A stretch of 37,609 nt of DNA from Cyclobacteriaceae bacterium (lineage in GTDB: Bacteria; Bacteroidota; Bacteroidia; Cytophagales; Cyclobacteriaceae), in assembly GCA_016786495.1 (NCBI GenBank), contig JAEUUJ010000029.1:1-37609 (forward strand). Reading direction: 5' to 3'. The position numbers and the translations under genes were made by a program. Below, in pieces: positions 1-8,238 of the stretch. Every line of letters starts with the position of its first letter. The first letter of the stretch is position 1. The notes beneath the pieces are model-generated. The model was not told where the DNA came from, did no database searches, and worked only from the letters and a program-made list of their open reading frames with translations.

Positions 1-2
1 TG

Positions 3-209
3 AATCGGTACAGTTCACTAATTCGTTCCATTGCCCGGAATAACAATTTGCCGCTGGTCGATTTGCGCAAGGCCTTCCTTGAGTACAATAAAGCTAACAA
101 CCCCGAAAACAAAGAGTCTGGAGTTCTCACTACCGACAGGGTTCACCTCAACGACAAGGGAAATGAGCTTGTCGCAACCGAGATGTGGAAGGCGATTAAA
201 GGATTATAA
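3..209 (+). CDS. SGNH/GDSL-type hydrolase, C-terminal fragment
   Basis: An open frame enters from the left edge and ends at TAA 207-209, giving the last 68 residues of a protein whose start lies outside the window. It contains LVDLRKAF followed by [18 protein letters not shown]-x-x-H pair (here DRVH) followed by N-x-x-G is the typical block V of SGNH/GDSL esterases, which supplies the catalytic Asp and His, and the family normally ends about 20 residues later, as here. The Ser nucleophile block cannot be seen. The substrate is unknown; the family includes lipases, acetylxylan esterases and lysophospholipases. The stop overlaps by 6 bases the end of the convergent peptidase gene. Confidence 0.75.
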   Translation, partial: NRYSSLIRSIARNNNLPLVDLRKAFLEYNKANNPENKESGVLTTDRVHLNDKGNELVATEMWKAIKGL

Positions 210-1103
210 TTCGCTTGCGCTTACGCTGAACGTGTCGCCCTGTTTCATGTCGCCCGTCTCATAACCTTTTTTGAACCACTTCATGCGTTGTTCAGACGTT
301 CCGTGTGTAAACGAATCCGGGCTTACATAACCACGGGCTTGCTTTTGCAGGCGGTCGTCACCGATCGCGCTGGCTGCTGTTAATGCTTCTTCGATATCAC
401 CCGGATCAAGAATGCCGTTCATTTCCTGGGCATAATGGGCCCACATGCCCGCAAGGAAATCAGCCTGCAACTCGAGCCGCACCGACATGGCATTTGCTTC
501 CGCTTCGCTTTGTTCCTGGCGTAAGCCATGTACTTTATCCGAAATGCCCATTAAATGCTGGATATGATGACCAACCTCATGCGCAATTACATACGCTTGC
601 GCAAAATCGCCCGGGGCGCCAAACTTGTTTTTCAGGTCGTTGTAAAAACTCAGGTCGATGTACACCTTTTCATCAGCAGGACAATAAAAAGGCCCGGTAG
701 CTGCGCTTGCCTGGCCACAAGCTGACTCAACGTAATCGGTAAACATCACCAGCGTGGGTTCGCGGTAATCGCTTAACTGCTTATTCCAAACATCTTCTGT
801 ATCCGCCAGTACAACACGTACAAATGCTGCCAATTCCTGCTCAGAAGCCGAAGGCGTGTAGGGTTGGTCAGACGAATAGGTATTTCCTCCGTTGTTCGTT
901 TGTTGCAACAGTTGCAACGGGTTTACACCATTAACCCAGGCGATGACAACGACAATAACGACCACAATCAGTCCGCCTTTGCTGAACAGTCCGCCCGGGA
1001 TTCTGGAACCACCACCAAAGCCTCCGAACCCACCGCCTCCGCCACCGCCACTCCCGCGCCTGTCTTCAACGTTGCCGCTTTGTCTTCTTCCGACCCATTT
1101 CAT
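204..1103 (-). CDS. ypfJ: Neutral zinc metallopeptidase, YpfJ family
   Basis: A 299-residue protein. Residues 18-32 are nearly all glycine and phenylalanine, a membrane helix follows at about 44-57, and the rest is predicted to be extracytoplasmic. The zinc motif HEVGH is at 175-179, preceded by AYVIA and followed by HIQHLMG. This is the arrangement of the putative neutral zinc metallopeptidase family (PF04228, YpfJ/KPN_02809), and both the length and the Gly-rich N-terminus fit that family. The protein is probably anchored in the inner membrane with its active site in the periplasm; no substrate is established. The start is the ATG complementary to 1101-1103. The 136 bases between it and the divergent S9 peptidase gene must hold both promoters. 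A CATATTTG sequence at 1166-1173 resembles a -7 box for the rightward gene but lacks a well-spaced -33 element. Confidence 0.88.
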   Translation of the reverse strand: MKWVGRRQSGNVEDRRGSGGGGGGGFGGFGGGSRIPGGLFSKGGLIVVVIVVVIAWVNGVNPLQLLQQTNNGGNTYSSDQPYTPSASEQELAAFVRVVLADTEDVWNKQLSDYREPTLVMFTDYVESACGQASAATGPFYCPADEKVYIDLSFYNDLKNKFGAPGDFAQAYVIAHEVGHHIQHLMGISDKVHGLRQEQSEAEANAMSVRLELQADFLAGMWAHYAQEMNGILDPGDIEEALTAASAIGDDRLQKQARGYVSPDSFTHGTSEQRMKWFKKGYETGDMKQGDTFSVSASEL

Positions 1104-1239
1104 ATGCTGATCATTCGTTAATTGTTCGTGTCATTTGGCAGGCTTTTCGAACGCATGCGGAAAGCCATATTTGCACTTAAATTACATCGTGGCCAATTGA
1201 TTTTCTTTCTTAATTTCGATTTTCTTTTAAAAATCCGCT

Positions 1240-3153
1240 ATGCAACGTATTATTTCTGTTCTCTGCCTGATTCTTCTGTCGGTTTCGCTTTTCGCACAAG
1301 ACCGCATGACCCCCGAATTGCTTTGGAAACTTAAACGGGTATCTGGCCTGGGTGTGTCGATCGACCGGCAGCAAGTCATCGTGAATATCAGTTCACCGGA
1401 TGCCAAAGAGAATAAAAGCACCAGCGTAAAATATACGATCCCTGTAAAAGGAGGTGAGCCGGAAGAAATCACGACAACGTTAACCAACCTGTTGCGTGAC
1501 CGGTCGGTTTCGCCTGACGGAAAGTTGAAGATTACCGTTCAATCCGTAAAAGTGAATAAAGTTGCCGGCAAGGATTTTTATCCTACACTGGATAAATCGA
1601 ACGTGCAGATTTACGAGAGTTTGAATTTTCGCCACTGGGACACCTGGGAAGATGGCGAGTTTAATCACGTGTTTGTTCACCCCATCGGAGACCGTGAAGT
1701 AGGCGAGGGTAAAGATATTATGCCCAACGAACCCTACGACTCCCCGCAGCAGCCGTTCGGTGGCGATGAAGATTTCACCTGGCGCCCGGACAGCAAGCGC
1801 ATCGTATATGTGTGTAAAAAGAAATTCGGCACGGCATACGCCACCAGCACTAACACCGATTTGTATGAGTACGATGTGCAAAGCGGTGTAACGGTAAACT
1901 TGACCGAGGGAATGCTGGGCTACGATACCCATCCGGAATATTCGGCTACCGGAGTGTTGGCTTGGCTTAGCATGAAACGCGATGGCTACGAAGCGGATAA
2001 GAATGACATCATCGTCAGAAATGGAAATGTTACCACCAACCTCACGCAGCAGTGGGATGGCACTGTGAACAGTTTCGTGTGGAGCATTGATTCAAAGAAG
2101 ATTTATTTCAACGCGCCTGTTGACGGAACGATTCAACTCTTTGAGGTAGATTATCCCGGATTTACCAAAAAAATGCCGGTGGTGAAGCAGATTACCCGGG
2201 GTGATTTCGATGTGGCTGCATTGGTGGGGCAATCCGGTAATTCCATGATTGTTACCCGTACCGACATGAATCACGCGGCCGAGATTTATTCCGTAAACCT
2301 CGCGAACGGAGAAATGAAACAACTTACGCACATCAACGATGCAGTATACAGCAAGCTGGCATTGAGCAAAGTTGAGAAACGAATGATCCCGACTACCGAT
2401 GGAAAGCAGATGCTGACGTGGGTTGTTTACCCGCCCGATTTCGATCCGGCTAAAAAATATCCAACATTATTGTATTGTCAGGGCGGTCCGCAATCTGCGT
2501 TAACACAATTCTATTCATACCGCTGGAACCTGCAGTTGATTGCAGCCAATGGCTACATTGTTGTGGCTCCCAACAGACGCGGGATGCCCGGTCATGGGGT
2601 TGCGTGGAACGAGCAGATCAGCAAAGATCATGGGGGTCAGGCCATCAGTGATTATATCTCCGCGATTGATGCGCTGGCAAAGGAGCCGTTTGTTGATCCC
2701 ACGAGGTTGGGAGCAGTGGGCGCAAGCTATGGGGGCTACTCGGTGTTTTTCCTCGCGGGTGTCCATAACAATCGCTTCAAAACATTCATTGCGCACGATG
2801 GCATCTTCAACACGAAGAGCATGTACGGTTCAACGGAAGAGTTGTTCTTTGTGGATTGGGACTATGGCGGAAACTATTGGGATAAAACCAACGCTGCTGC
2901 GCAGAAGTCGTACACGCAGTTCGACCCCAGCAGCCTGGTTGACAAATGGAATACCCCGATCCTGATTTTTCAGGGCGGAAGAGATTACCGTGTGCCGGAC
3001 GGACAGGCGTTCGAAGCCTTTACAGCCGCGCAGTTGAAGGGCTTGAAAAGCAAGCTGGTATACCTGCCGACTGAAAACCACTGGGTGCTGAGTGCTCAAA
3101 ACGCACTGGTGTGGCAAAGTGAATTTTTTAAGTGGTTGAAAGAAACCCTTTGA
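1240..3153 (+). CDS. Secreted S9 family prolyl oligopeptidase-type peptidase (dipeptidyl aminopeptidase/acylaminoacyl-peptidase)
   Basis: A 637-residue protein with a signal peptide (MQRIISVLCLILLSVSLFAQ). An N-terminal beta-propeller region (about 30-400) has WD40-like Tyr-Asp-Val and PDSK/SIDSK repeats. The C-terminal alpha/beta-hydrolase domain contains the nucleophile elbow GASYGGYS with Ser496, then GGRDYRVP with Asp582, and TENHWV with His614, so the S9 catalytic triad is complete and correctly spaced. It probably removes dipeptides or acyl-amino acids from peptides in the periplasm, contributing to peptide nutrition or turnover; it could be DPP IV-, DPP5- or acyl-peptidase-like. The start gives a clean signal peptide. 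A two-TM protein begins only 4 bases after the stop, so the two are probably co-transcribed. Confidence 0.93.
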   Translation: MQRIISVLCLILLSVSLFAQDRMTPELLWKLKRVSGLGVSIDRQQVIVNISSPDAKENKSTSVKYTIPVKGGEPEEITTTLTNLLRDRSVSPDGKLKITVQSVKVNKVAGKDFYPTLDKSNVQIYESLNFRHWDTWEDGEFNHVFVHPIGDREVGEGKDIMPNEPYDSPQQPFGGDEDFTWRPDSKRIVYVCKKKFGTAYATSTNTDLYEYDVQSGVTVNLTEGMLGYDTHPEYSATGVLAWLSMKRDGYEADKNDIIVRNGNVTTNLTQQWDGTVNSFVWSIDSKKIYFNAPVDGTIQLFEVDYPGFTKKMPVVKQITRGDFDVAALVGQSGNSMIVTRTDMNHAAEIYSVNLANGEMKQLTHINDAVYSKLALSKVEKRMIPTTDGKQMLTWVVYPPDFDPAKKYPTLLYCQGGPQSALTQFYSYRWNLQLIAANGYIVVAPNRRGMPGHGVAWNEQISKDHGGQAISDYISAIDALAKEPFVDPTRLGAVGASYGGYSVFFLAGVHNNRFKTFIAHDGIFNTKSMYGSTEELFFVDWDYGGNYWDKTNAAAQKSYTQFDPSSLVDKWNTPILIFQGGRDYRVPDGQAFEAFTAAQLKGLKSKLVYLPTENHWVLSAQNALVWQSEFFKWLKETL

Positions 3154-3157
3154 TGTT

Positions 3158-3355
3158 ATGACGCTGCGACATGCTATCGCTATCTATTTCTTCTCTTTAA
3201 TTATTGAGACTGTCGGTGTATTGTTTAAGGTGTTGCATTTACCTGGCGCGGATGAAGTCCTTGTTTTTGCAGCTATCATTCAAACGGTTGGCTTGATTGT
3301 AATTATTATGAAGGTACTGAAACATCCTAAACTGAAAGATTTTCTCGACCATTAG
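3158..3355 (+). CDS. Small two-helix membrane protein
   Basis: A 65-residue protein with two hydrophobic segments, about 6-26 and 33-51, joined by a short KVLHLPGADEV turn and ending in a basic tail. A turn of the form K-x-x-H-x-P-G-A between two helices recalls the N-terminal membrane module of GldL-like proteins in Bacteroidota, but the homology is only suggestive and the protein is far shorter than GldL. It starts 4 bases after the S9 peptidase stop, so it is likely read from the same transcript. No function can be assigned; a small inner-membrane subunit or chaperone-like peptide is possible. The tight spacing and credible topology support a real gene. Confidence 0.7.
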   Translation: MTLRHAIAIYFFSLIIETVGVLFKVLHLPGADEVLVFAAIIQTVGLIVIIMKVLKHPKLKDFLDH

Positions 3356-3383
3356 CGTATCAAGTGTAGACTCATTTTTAACT

Positions 3384-3566
3384 ATGCCCGTAAAACGACT
3401 AATTCTAATACTTACCGTCCTTGTGGCGTTGATCGCCATTAACCTGTTTCTATACTACAGCAACGATCACGTTGAATGTGATGTAAAAGTTGTGCGTTCC
3501 GTAGGTAAGAACGGAGAAGAAGTTACCACGACAACGCACGTTTGTCACGAACGGTTTAGTTTTTAG
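3384..3566 (+). CDS. Short single-pass membrane or exported protein, unknown function
   Basis: A 60-residue protein: a basic start (MPVKR), one hydrophobic helix (about 5-25), then a polar tail containing CDVKVVRSVGKNG and a second cysteine (HVC). The two cysteines (in the VECDV and HVCHE motifs) would lie in the periplasm and could form a disulfide. I recognise no family. It lies 28 bases after the two-helix gene and ends 5 bases before the M23 peptidase gene, so it is probably part of that rightward transcript. The region 3158-4168 looks somewhat more AT-rich than the flanking peptidase genes. Confidence 0.6.
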   Translation: MPVKRLILILTVLVALIAINLFLYYSNDHVECDVKVVRSVGKNGEEVTTTTHVCHERFSF

Positions 3567-3571
3567 CGATA

Positions 3572-4168
3572 ATGGTATCACACTTTTTTATTGTTGTTAG
3601 TATTATTTCGGTTGAAGTCTTTCTGCCAATTCGTACGGATAACCGAAAAGCCATTGGAAGCGTGCAGTTGACGGAGATAGGGGAGTTCGCTGTGATGCGG
3701 AAGGAGCGACCGAAAGTTCCGGCACATTTCCATACGGGTATTGACATCAAACGGCCTGGAAAAAATTATGTTGATGAGCCAATATTTGCAGTTGCTGAAG
3801 GAACTGTAATCAGCAAACGTGACGATGGTCCGTATGCACAGTTGATTATTGAACATCAAACCGAAAAGCAAAAATTCTGGACCGTTTATGAACACATTGC
3901 AGGATTAAGAGTTTCGCTCCATGAGCGGGTAACACCTGCAAAACCTATTGCGCGATTTATGAACGAAGTGGAGTTGAATAAATATGGCTGGCAGTTCGAT
4001 CATTTCCATTTCGAAATTCTGAAGGTTGCGCCTATTCCCGTGAGAGTCGATCCGGCCAAGCCGCAGCGTCTTTTTAACTCCTATTCGCTTGTATGCTATT
4101 CCAAAAGTGATCTGGATAAGTACTTTTATGATCCATTAAATTTTCTGCGGAAGCAGTTTAGTCATTAA
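3572..4168 (+). CDS. M23-family (LytM-like) metallopeptidase domain protein
   Basis: A 198-residue protein with a short N-terminal hydrophobic segment (4-18) that could act as a signal anchor. The core carries the two M23 zinc motifs: HTGID (His54, Asp58), corresponding to H-x-x-x-D, and HFHFE with His144 and His146, corresponding to H-x-H. Between them lie AVAEGTV and YEHI, the usual beta-strand and third-histidine regions. M23 enzymes cut peptide cross-links in peptidoglycan, and here no separate SH3 or LysM domain is present. The zinc ligands appear intact, so it may be active, although the divergent HFHFE and compact size leave a regulatory or substrate-specialised role open. It sits among other exported proteins, 5 bases after the preceding small gene. 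Confidence 0.82.
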   Translation: MVSHFFIVVSIISVEVFLPIRTDNRKAIGSVQLTEIGEFAVMRKERPKVPAHFHTGIDIKRPGKNYVDEPIFAVAEGTVISKRDDGPYAQLIIEHQTEKQKFWTVYEHIAGLRVSLHERVTPAKPIARFMNEVELNKYGWQFDHFHFEILKVAPIPVRVDPAKPQRLFNSYSLVCYSKSDLDKYFYDPLNFLRKQFSH

Positions 4169-4187
4169 CCTGAAAACGTCCGTACTT

Positions 4188-4646
4188 ATGAAACTTCTTC
4201 TATCCGTAATTCTTCTTTTACTTTGTTTAAGTGGTTTTTCTCAGAACGTGACATTGAAAAACCCCGAAGGCGTAGCCAAGCCCAAAGGCTATTCGCATGC
4301 GGCTGAAATTGATCTCGGCAAAAGTAAGATGCTGATCATCTCCGGCCAGGTGGCTATGGATGCCGAGGGCCGGGTAGTGGGCATGAATAACTTCGAGCAA
4401 CAGGCCGATCAGGTTTTCAAAAATATCAAAACGATTGTCGAGAGCTCGGGTGGCACCATGAATGATGTGGTCAAGTTTACATTCTACCTGCGCGATGTTT
4501 CCAATATTGTTAAGGTCCGTGAGGTGCGTGACCGGTACGTCAATACGGCAACGCCACCGGCCAGTACACTGGTCGAAGTAAGCGATCTGTTCCGCGATGA
4601 GTTTCTGCTGGAGATAGAGGCAACCGCAGTCATACCCAAAAAGTAA
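4188..4646 (+). CDS. Secreted Rid-family (YjgF/YER057c/UK114) protein
   Basis: A 152-residue protein with a signal peptide (MKLLLSVILLLLCLSGFSQ), then a complete Rid fold: ISGQVAMDAEGRVVG, FEQQADQVFKNIKTIV, DVVKFTFYLRDV and LLEIEATAVI. Cytoplasmic RidA hydrolyses reactive enamines/imines (2-aminoacrylate) and needs an arginine in its PPARS-type motif. Here the equivalent stretch is PPAST (residues 123-127), with Ser126 at the arginine position. The protein is therefore unlikely to be a classical RidA deaminase and fits one of the Rid subfamilies that lack it. Export to the periplasm is also atypical for RidA itself, though exported family members occur. It follows the M23 gene by 19 bases, and the ligand is unknown. 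Confidence 0.88.
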   Translation: MKLLLSVILLLLCLSGFSQNVTLKNPEGVAKPKGYSHAAEIDLGKSKMLIISGQVAMDAEGRVVGMNNFEQQADQVFKNIKTIVESSGGTMNDVVKFTFYLRDVSNIVKVREVRDRYVNTATPPASTLVEVSDLFRDEFLLEIEATAVIPKK

Positions 4647-4734
4647 ATAGTACCGTTCTCATAAATCACCCACTTCTCGGTATTGTCCTGATTTTCAGGG
4701 GCTGGTAATATTGGTGTATAATCCAACCAGCAAC

Positions 4735-5811
4735 ATGAAAAGAATTTTTGTACTCCAGCTAGCGGCCTTCCTGCTTGCCACATTCGTAGTGGAGGCCCAG
4801 GTTACGCTGCCGCGAACTCCGAGTCCGGCTGCTACTGTAACGCAGACAATCGGTATTTCTACCGTTAGTGTAAACTATTCCCGTCCAAAAGTAAACGGGC
4901 GTGAAGTTTGGGGAAAACTTGTTCCCTACGGATGGAATGTCGATCCATTCGGACTGCAGAACTCCGCTCCGTGGCGCGCAGGCGCGAACGAGAACACCAT
5001 TCTTACGCTTTCACACCCCGCAAAAATTGAAGGCCAGCTTGTGCCTGCCGGTTCATACGGATTGTTTTTCGTCATCAATAAAGATAACAGCGGGGAAGTG
5101 GTACTGTCAAAAGAGTATCAGTCCTGGGGAAGCTTCTTTTACGATGCCAAGGCAGATCAGATGCGTGCAAAAATCCAGGTGCGCGATATTCCGCATACGG
5201 AATCCCTCACATACGACTTCATGAATCTCACAAAAAACAGCGCGGAGCTCGTGTTGAATTGGGAGAAGAAGCAGTTTCCTGTAAAAGTTGAATTTGCGGT
5301 GGATGACATTGTCATGAAAAATGCTGCACTTGAACTGAAGGGGCAGCGTGGGTTTACACCGCAGGGCCGCATCAGTGCCGCTAACTATGCGTTGGCAAAC
5401 AACGTGAATCAGGAAGAGGCCATCCGTTGGATTGACCTGGTGATCCAGAACAACAAATCATTCCAGGCGCTCAACATCAAAGCCGGCCTGCTGAAGCAGA
5501 TCGGTAAAACAGCAGAAGCGGATAAAATCATCACGGAAGCAATCGCTGTCGCCACGGAGGCCGAATTGAATGCGTACGGGTATCAACTGATTGCGGAAGG
5601 CAACAGTGAAAAATCCATTGAAGTACTTGCACTCAATACACAACGCTTTCCAAAAAGCGCCAATGCATGGGACAGTCTCGGTGAAGCCTATGCGTTGAAA
5701 GGAGACAAGGCAAATGCAATTAAGAGTTTTAAAAAGTCGCTGGCGTTGAATCCACCCGATGCCGTACGATTGAATTCTGAAAAATATTTAAGACAGTTAG
5801 GAGCGATTTAA
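4735..5811 (+). CDS. Secreted DUF2911 protein with C-terminal TPR repeats
   Basis: I take the ATG at 4735 as the start, since it begins a signal peptide (MKRIFVLQLAAFLLATFVVEAQ). A TTG 24 bases upstream would only add residues in front of it. The mature protein (358 residues in total) has a DUF2911 domain at about 25-200, with the recurring motifs VNYSRPKVNGREVWG, LVPYG, WRAGANENT and LVPAGSYGLFFV. A helical region with tetratricopeptide repeats follows (about 220-355; for example AWDSLGEAYALKGDKANAIKSF). DUF2911 is a periplasmic or surface beta-rich domain common in Bacteroidota, with no known activity. A stand-alone DUF2911 protein is encoded at 35892-36434. The gene ends just before a strong terminator. 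Confidence 0.88.
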   Translation: MKRIFVLQLAAFLLATFVVEAQVTLPRTPSPAATVTQTIGISTVSVNYSRPKVNGREVWGKLVPYGWNVDPFGLQNSAPWRAGANENTILTLSHPAKIEGQLVPAGSYGLFFVINKDNSGEVVLSKEYQSWGSFFYDAKADQMRAKIQVRDIPHTESLTYDFMNLTKNSAELVLNWEKKQFPVKVEFAVDDIVMKNAALELKGQRGFTPQGRISAANYALANNVNQEEAIRWIDLVIQNNKSFQALNIKAGLLKQIGKTAEADKIITEAIAVATEAELNAYGYQLIAEGNSEKSIEVLALNTQRFPKSANAWDSLGEAYALKGDKANAIKSFKKSLALNPPDAVRLNSEKYLRQLGAI

Positions 5812-5852
5812 GGTTGTTTTTTTTCATATTTTTCATCCTAACCTTGTGGTGT

Positions 5853-5880
5853 GCGGAGGCTTCGGCCTCCGCTTTTTTTT
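5853..5880 (+). terminator. Intrinsic terminator after the DUF2911-TPR gene
   Basis: A perfect 8-bp stem GCGGAGGC / GCCTCCGC closes a TTCG tetraloop and is followed directly by eight T residues. It lies 41 bases after the stop at 5811 and should end the rightward transcript of the 1240-5811 cluster. Confidence 0.92.
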
Positions 5881-5972
5881 AGCACACGCGAGTCAGTACT
5901 TTGAAACCGGTAAAAATTTAGTGACGTGGTGTAACAAAGAACAGTAAGTTTAGTCTTTTGGTTTTCGCACCT

Positions 5973-7193
5973 ATGATCAGAAGAATTTTACAGTCGTTTC
6001 TGCTGGCTTTTCAGAATATCCGGTCGAATCTCTTCCATACATTTTTATCGGTGCTGGGCATTGTCATCGGGGTGGGCGCGCTGGTTTCTATTCTATCACT
6101 CATTGACGGGATGGAGGAATTCGCCCGCGATCAGATTACACAAACCACTTCGGTTAACGCTATTATCATAAAAACCAATGCGCATCGCACCGTCAATGGC
6201 GTGACGTTACGGAAAGATACGTTTGCCGTTGTTGACTACGACCACCTCATGGCATTGCAGAAATCCCTAAGCAAACCGGTGACTCCGCACATGCGGGTAA
6301 CTTCCCTTTCGGGAGAAGTAAAGCTAGATACGCTGCGCGTTCCGGTGTATGGTTGGGCGGTATCCGGAAGGGTCTGGAGCGACTCGGCCAAATTCTCGGG
6401 AGAAATGCTGGCAGCGTCACACTGCGAACGAGGGGATTCGGTGGCGATCGTGAACCATGCGTTTGTGAAGGCCGCGAAAATTACAGACGATCAGGCTGCT
6501 GTTGGCAAAACGGTAAAGTTTAACGGATTGACGCTGAAGATTATGGGTGTCACCGTTGAATCGAAGAATACCACTCCGCAACTCTATTTTCCGGTTTCCC
6601 TGCTAACCGCTCAACAACTTTACCGGAATGTTCCGGAGGTATTTCTCGATGCCGCTAAAACGGAAGACATCGCGAAATTGAAAGAAGAAATTACAGCCTG
6701 GCTCGCGCGAACCTATCCGAGCGCAAAAGATGATTTTACGCTGTTAACAAACGACTTCCGCATTCAGCAGGCTGCGCAGGGGTTTCTCCTGTTCAAGATT
6801 ATCATGGGCCTGATTGTGGGTATTTCGGTTGTTGTGGGCGGAGTAGGGGTGATGAATGTGTTGTTGATTTCGGTCACGGAACGCACTGCTGAAATCGGAA
6901 TCCGCAAAGCGGTGGGCGCCAATAGACGCGACATTATTTTATTATTCCTGTCGGAATCGGTTACGGTATCAGCCTTTGGCAGCGCGCTCGGATTAATTTT
7001 CGGCACATTGTTTACGATGGCAGCCATTCCGATCGTAAAAGCGGTCACGAAAATTCCGTTTCAGGCGGCCTATACGTTCAATACGTTCTTCCTGATTGCC
7101 ATCATTGCAGTGGTTGTGGGAGTGGTGTTTGGTACGTATCCGGCAGTCCGGGCCTCCCGCCTTGACCCGGTGGAAGCCATCCGGCACGAATAA
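5973..7193 (+). CDS. ABC transporter permease, MacB/FtsX type
   Basis: Taking the ATG at 5973 as the start gives 406 residues; a TTG 15 bases upstream is less likely. The protein has one N-terminal helix (about 17-40, in HTFLSVLGIVIGVGALVSIL), a large periplasmic MacB_PCD domain (45-260), and three C-terminal helices. The latter include the FtsX signature GVGVMNVLLISVTERTAEIG, then IRKAVGA, and end in PAVRASRLDPVEAIRHE. These are hallmarks of type VII (mechanotransmission) ABC permeases that pair with a LolD/MacB-type ATPase to drive lipoprotein extraction or efflux. No partner ATPase is encoded in the window, so the permease must use one from elsewhere. It forms its own unit behind the terminator at 5853-5880. 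Confidence 0.92.
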   Translation: MIRRILQSFLLAFQNIRSNLFHTFLSVLGIVIGVGALVSILSLIDGMEEFARDQITQTTSVNAIIIKTNAHRTVNGVTLRKDTFAVVDYDHLMALQKSLSKPVTPHMRVTSLSGEVKLDTLRVPVYGWAVSGRVWSDSAKFSGEMLAASHCERGDSVAIVNHAFVKAAKITDDQAAVGKTVKFNGLTLKIMGVTVESKNTTPQLYFPVSLLTAQQLYRNVPEVFLDAAKTEDIAKLKEEITAWLARTYPSAKDDFTLLTNDFRIQQAAQGFLLFKIIMGLIVGISVVVGGVGVMNVLLISVTERTAEIGIRKAVGANRRDIILLFLSESVTVSAFGSALGLIFGTLFTMAAIPIVKAVTKIPFQAAYTFNTFFLIAIIAVVVGVVFGTYPAVRASRLDPVEAIRHE

Positions 7194-7259
7194 TTATATT
7201 TTGAGAGTTACCGGTTTAGCCTTATTTTCATACACTAAACCACACTAAACTTTTACACT

Positions 7260-7697
7260 ATGATCGATCAAATTGAAAGCAACGATCTTTCGCTCACCAC
7301 GGCTGCGAAGGCGTTCTTAAAGGAATCAGCCGGTTGGACAAAATTTATCTCCATTGTAGGATTTGTATTCCTTGGCCTGCTAGTACTGATCGCCCTTTTT
7401 GCTGGTGCATTTTTAGGAGATATGATGGGAAATAGCGGGATGGGCTCTTTTGGGGGCGCATTCGTAACGGTTATTTATCTGCTTATTGCCGTTTTATATT
7501 TTTTTCCAATCTATTACCTGTTTCAGTTTTCATCCAAAATGAAAGCGGCCCTTCAAACGCAGAATTCTGAACTCCTGGAACAGGCATTCAGCAACCTGAA
7601 GTCGCATTATAAGTTCATGGGTATTCTGTTGATCATTGCCCTGGCACTCTATGCCATTGCCTTTATTTTTGGCGGCTTGGCAGCGATGATGATGTAA
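7260..7697 (+). CDS. DUF5362-like multi-pass membrane protein
   Basis: A 145-residue protein with three hydrophobic segments: about 30-55 (GFVFLGLLVLIALFAGAFLG), 66-90, and 117-143. The N-terminus is soluble, and a loop contains LLEQAFSNLKSHYKFMGILL. That arrangement, in particular AFxxLKxHYKFxGIL, matches the small DUF5362-type membrane proteins common in Bacteroidota. Their function is unknown. The gene stands alone between the permease and a good terminator, and its spacing (66 bases after the permease stop) allows either a separate promoter or read-through. Confidence 0.75.
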   Translation: MIDQIESNDLSLTTAAKAFLKESAGWTKFISIVGFVFLGLLVLIALFAGAFLGDMMGNSGMGSFGGAFVTVIYLLIAVLYFFPIYYLFQFSSKMKAALQTQNSELLEQAFSNLKSHYKFMGILLIIALALYAIAFIFGGLAAMMM

Positions 7698-7715
7698 TCG
7701 TCGGGTTATAGGAAT

Positions 7716-7744
7716 AAAAAAAGCTCCCGCGTGGAGCTTTTTTT
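7716..7744 (+). terminator. Intrinsic terminator after the DUF5362-like gene
   Basis: The stem AAGCTCC / GGAGCTT (7721-7727 with 7733-7739) closes a 5-nt loop and is followed by five further T residues (7740-7744). A preceding run of A residues could let it also work from the other strand, although both neighbouring genes read rightward. Confidence 0.88.
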
Positions 7745-7874
7745 ATGTGCGTACGCAACCGGGGTATAAAATTTCAGCACATTTTTTCCGCAACTCACGT
7801 CAACTTTTCAGCCGGTTATACCATCCTGTTGTAAATAAGTTTGACAAAATAGTAACTAATAGCTGGGCTGCTTC

Positions 7875-7900
7875 GTATATTTGTTTTACAAAACATATAC
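7875..7900 (+). promoter_or_regulatory. PadR promoter -7 box overlapped by an inverted repeat (probable operator)
   Basis: TATATTTG at 7876-7883 matches the Bacteroidota -7 consensus TAnnTTTG; no well-spaced -33 element is evident. The perfect dyad TGTTTT-AC-AAAACA (7882-7895) overlaps the end of this box and lies within a longer imperfect palindrome, GTATAT...ATATAC (7875-7900), ending 4 bases before the PadR start codon. Placement across the promoter of a repressor gene is typical of autoregulation by PadR proteins. A second, nearly identical copy lies at 10979-11008. Confidence 0.65.
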
Positions 7901-7904
7901 AAAT

Positions 7905-8237
7905 ATGAGCAAAGAATACCTGGGTGAATTTGAAGAACTGGTGCTTACCATGGCCGGAATCCTGCAGGATGAAGCGTATGGAAACGCCATTGTCAACGAA
8001 ATCAAAGCCCGGGTAGGGCGTGACGTAAACCTGAGTGCGGTACACGTTACCCTTTATCGACTCGAAGACAAAGGGTTTGTGAAGTCAAAAATGGGTGGAG
8101 CAACCAACGTGCGGGGCGGCAGACGGAAACGCATTTTTACGATCACCAATGCGGGTCTGGCGATGCTTCGCGCGATGAAAGAATCCCGTATGGACCTCTG
8201 GAAGCTGATCCCGCAGTTGAAAATGGTTGGCATATAA
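7905..8237 (+). CDS. PadR family transcriptional regulator
   Basis: A 110-residue protein starting at ATG 7905 (MSKEYLGEFEELVLTMAGIL). An ORF extension upstream from a TTG would run through the -7 box and is rejected. The winged-helix PadR pattern is clear: ELVLTMAGILQDEAYGNAIV, then LSAVHVTLYRLEDKGFVKSK, then RGGRRKRIFTITNAG. The protein is a compact one-domain PadR without the long C-terminal dimerisation helix of larger members. PadR proteins are usually repressors released by a small ligand. The gene ends 1 base before the start of the large ABC permease gene, so the two are co-transcribed and probably translationally coupled. In Cytophagales, PadR genes commonly stand next to this class of permease. 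The ligand is unknown. Confidence 0.92.
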   Translation: MSKEYLGEFEELVLTMAGILQDEAYGNAIVNEIKARVGRDVNLSAVHVTLYRLEDKGFVKSKMGGATNVRGGRRKRIFTITNAGLAMLRAMKESRMDLWKLIPQLKMVGI

Positions 8238-8238
8238 C

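Noticed and set aside
864-1121. Proline- and threonine-rich frames opposite the start of the zinc peptidase
   Set aside because: They reflect the Gly-rich codons of the peptidase on the other strand.
1166-1173. CATATTTG as a promoter of the S9 peptidase gene
   Set aside because: One mismatch to TAnnTTTG, and the nearest TTTG (1134-1137) is 28 bases upstream, outside normal spacing.
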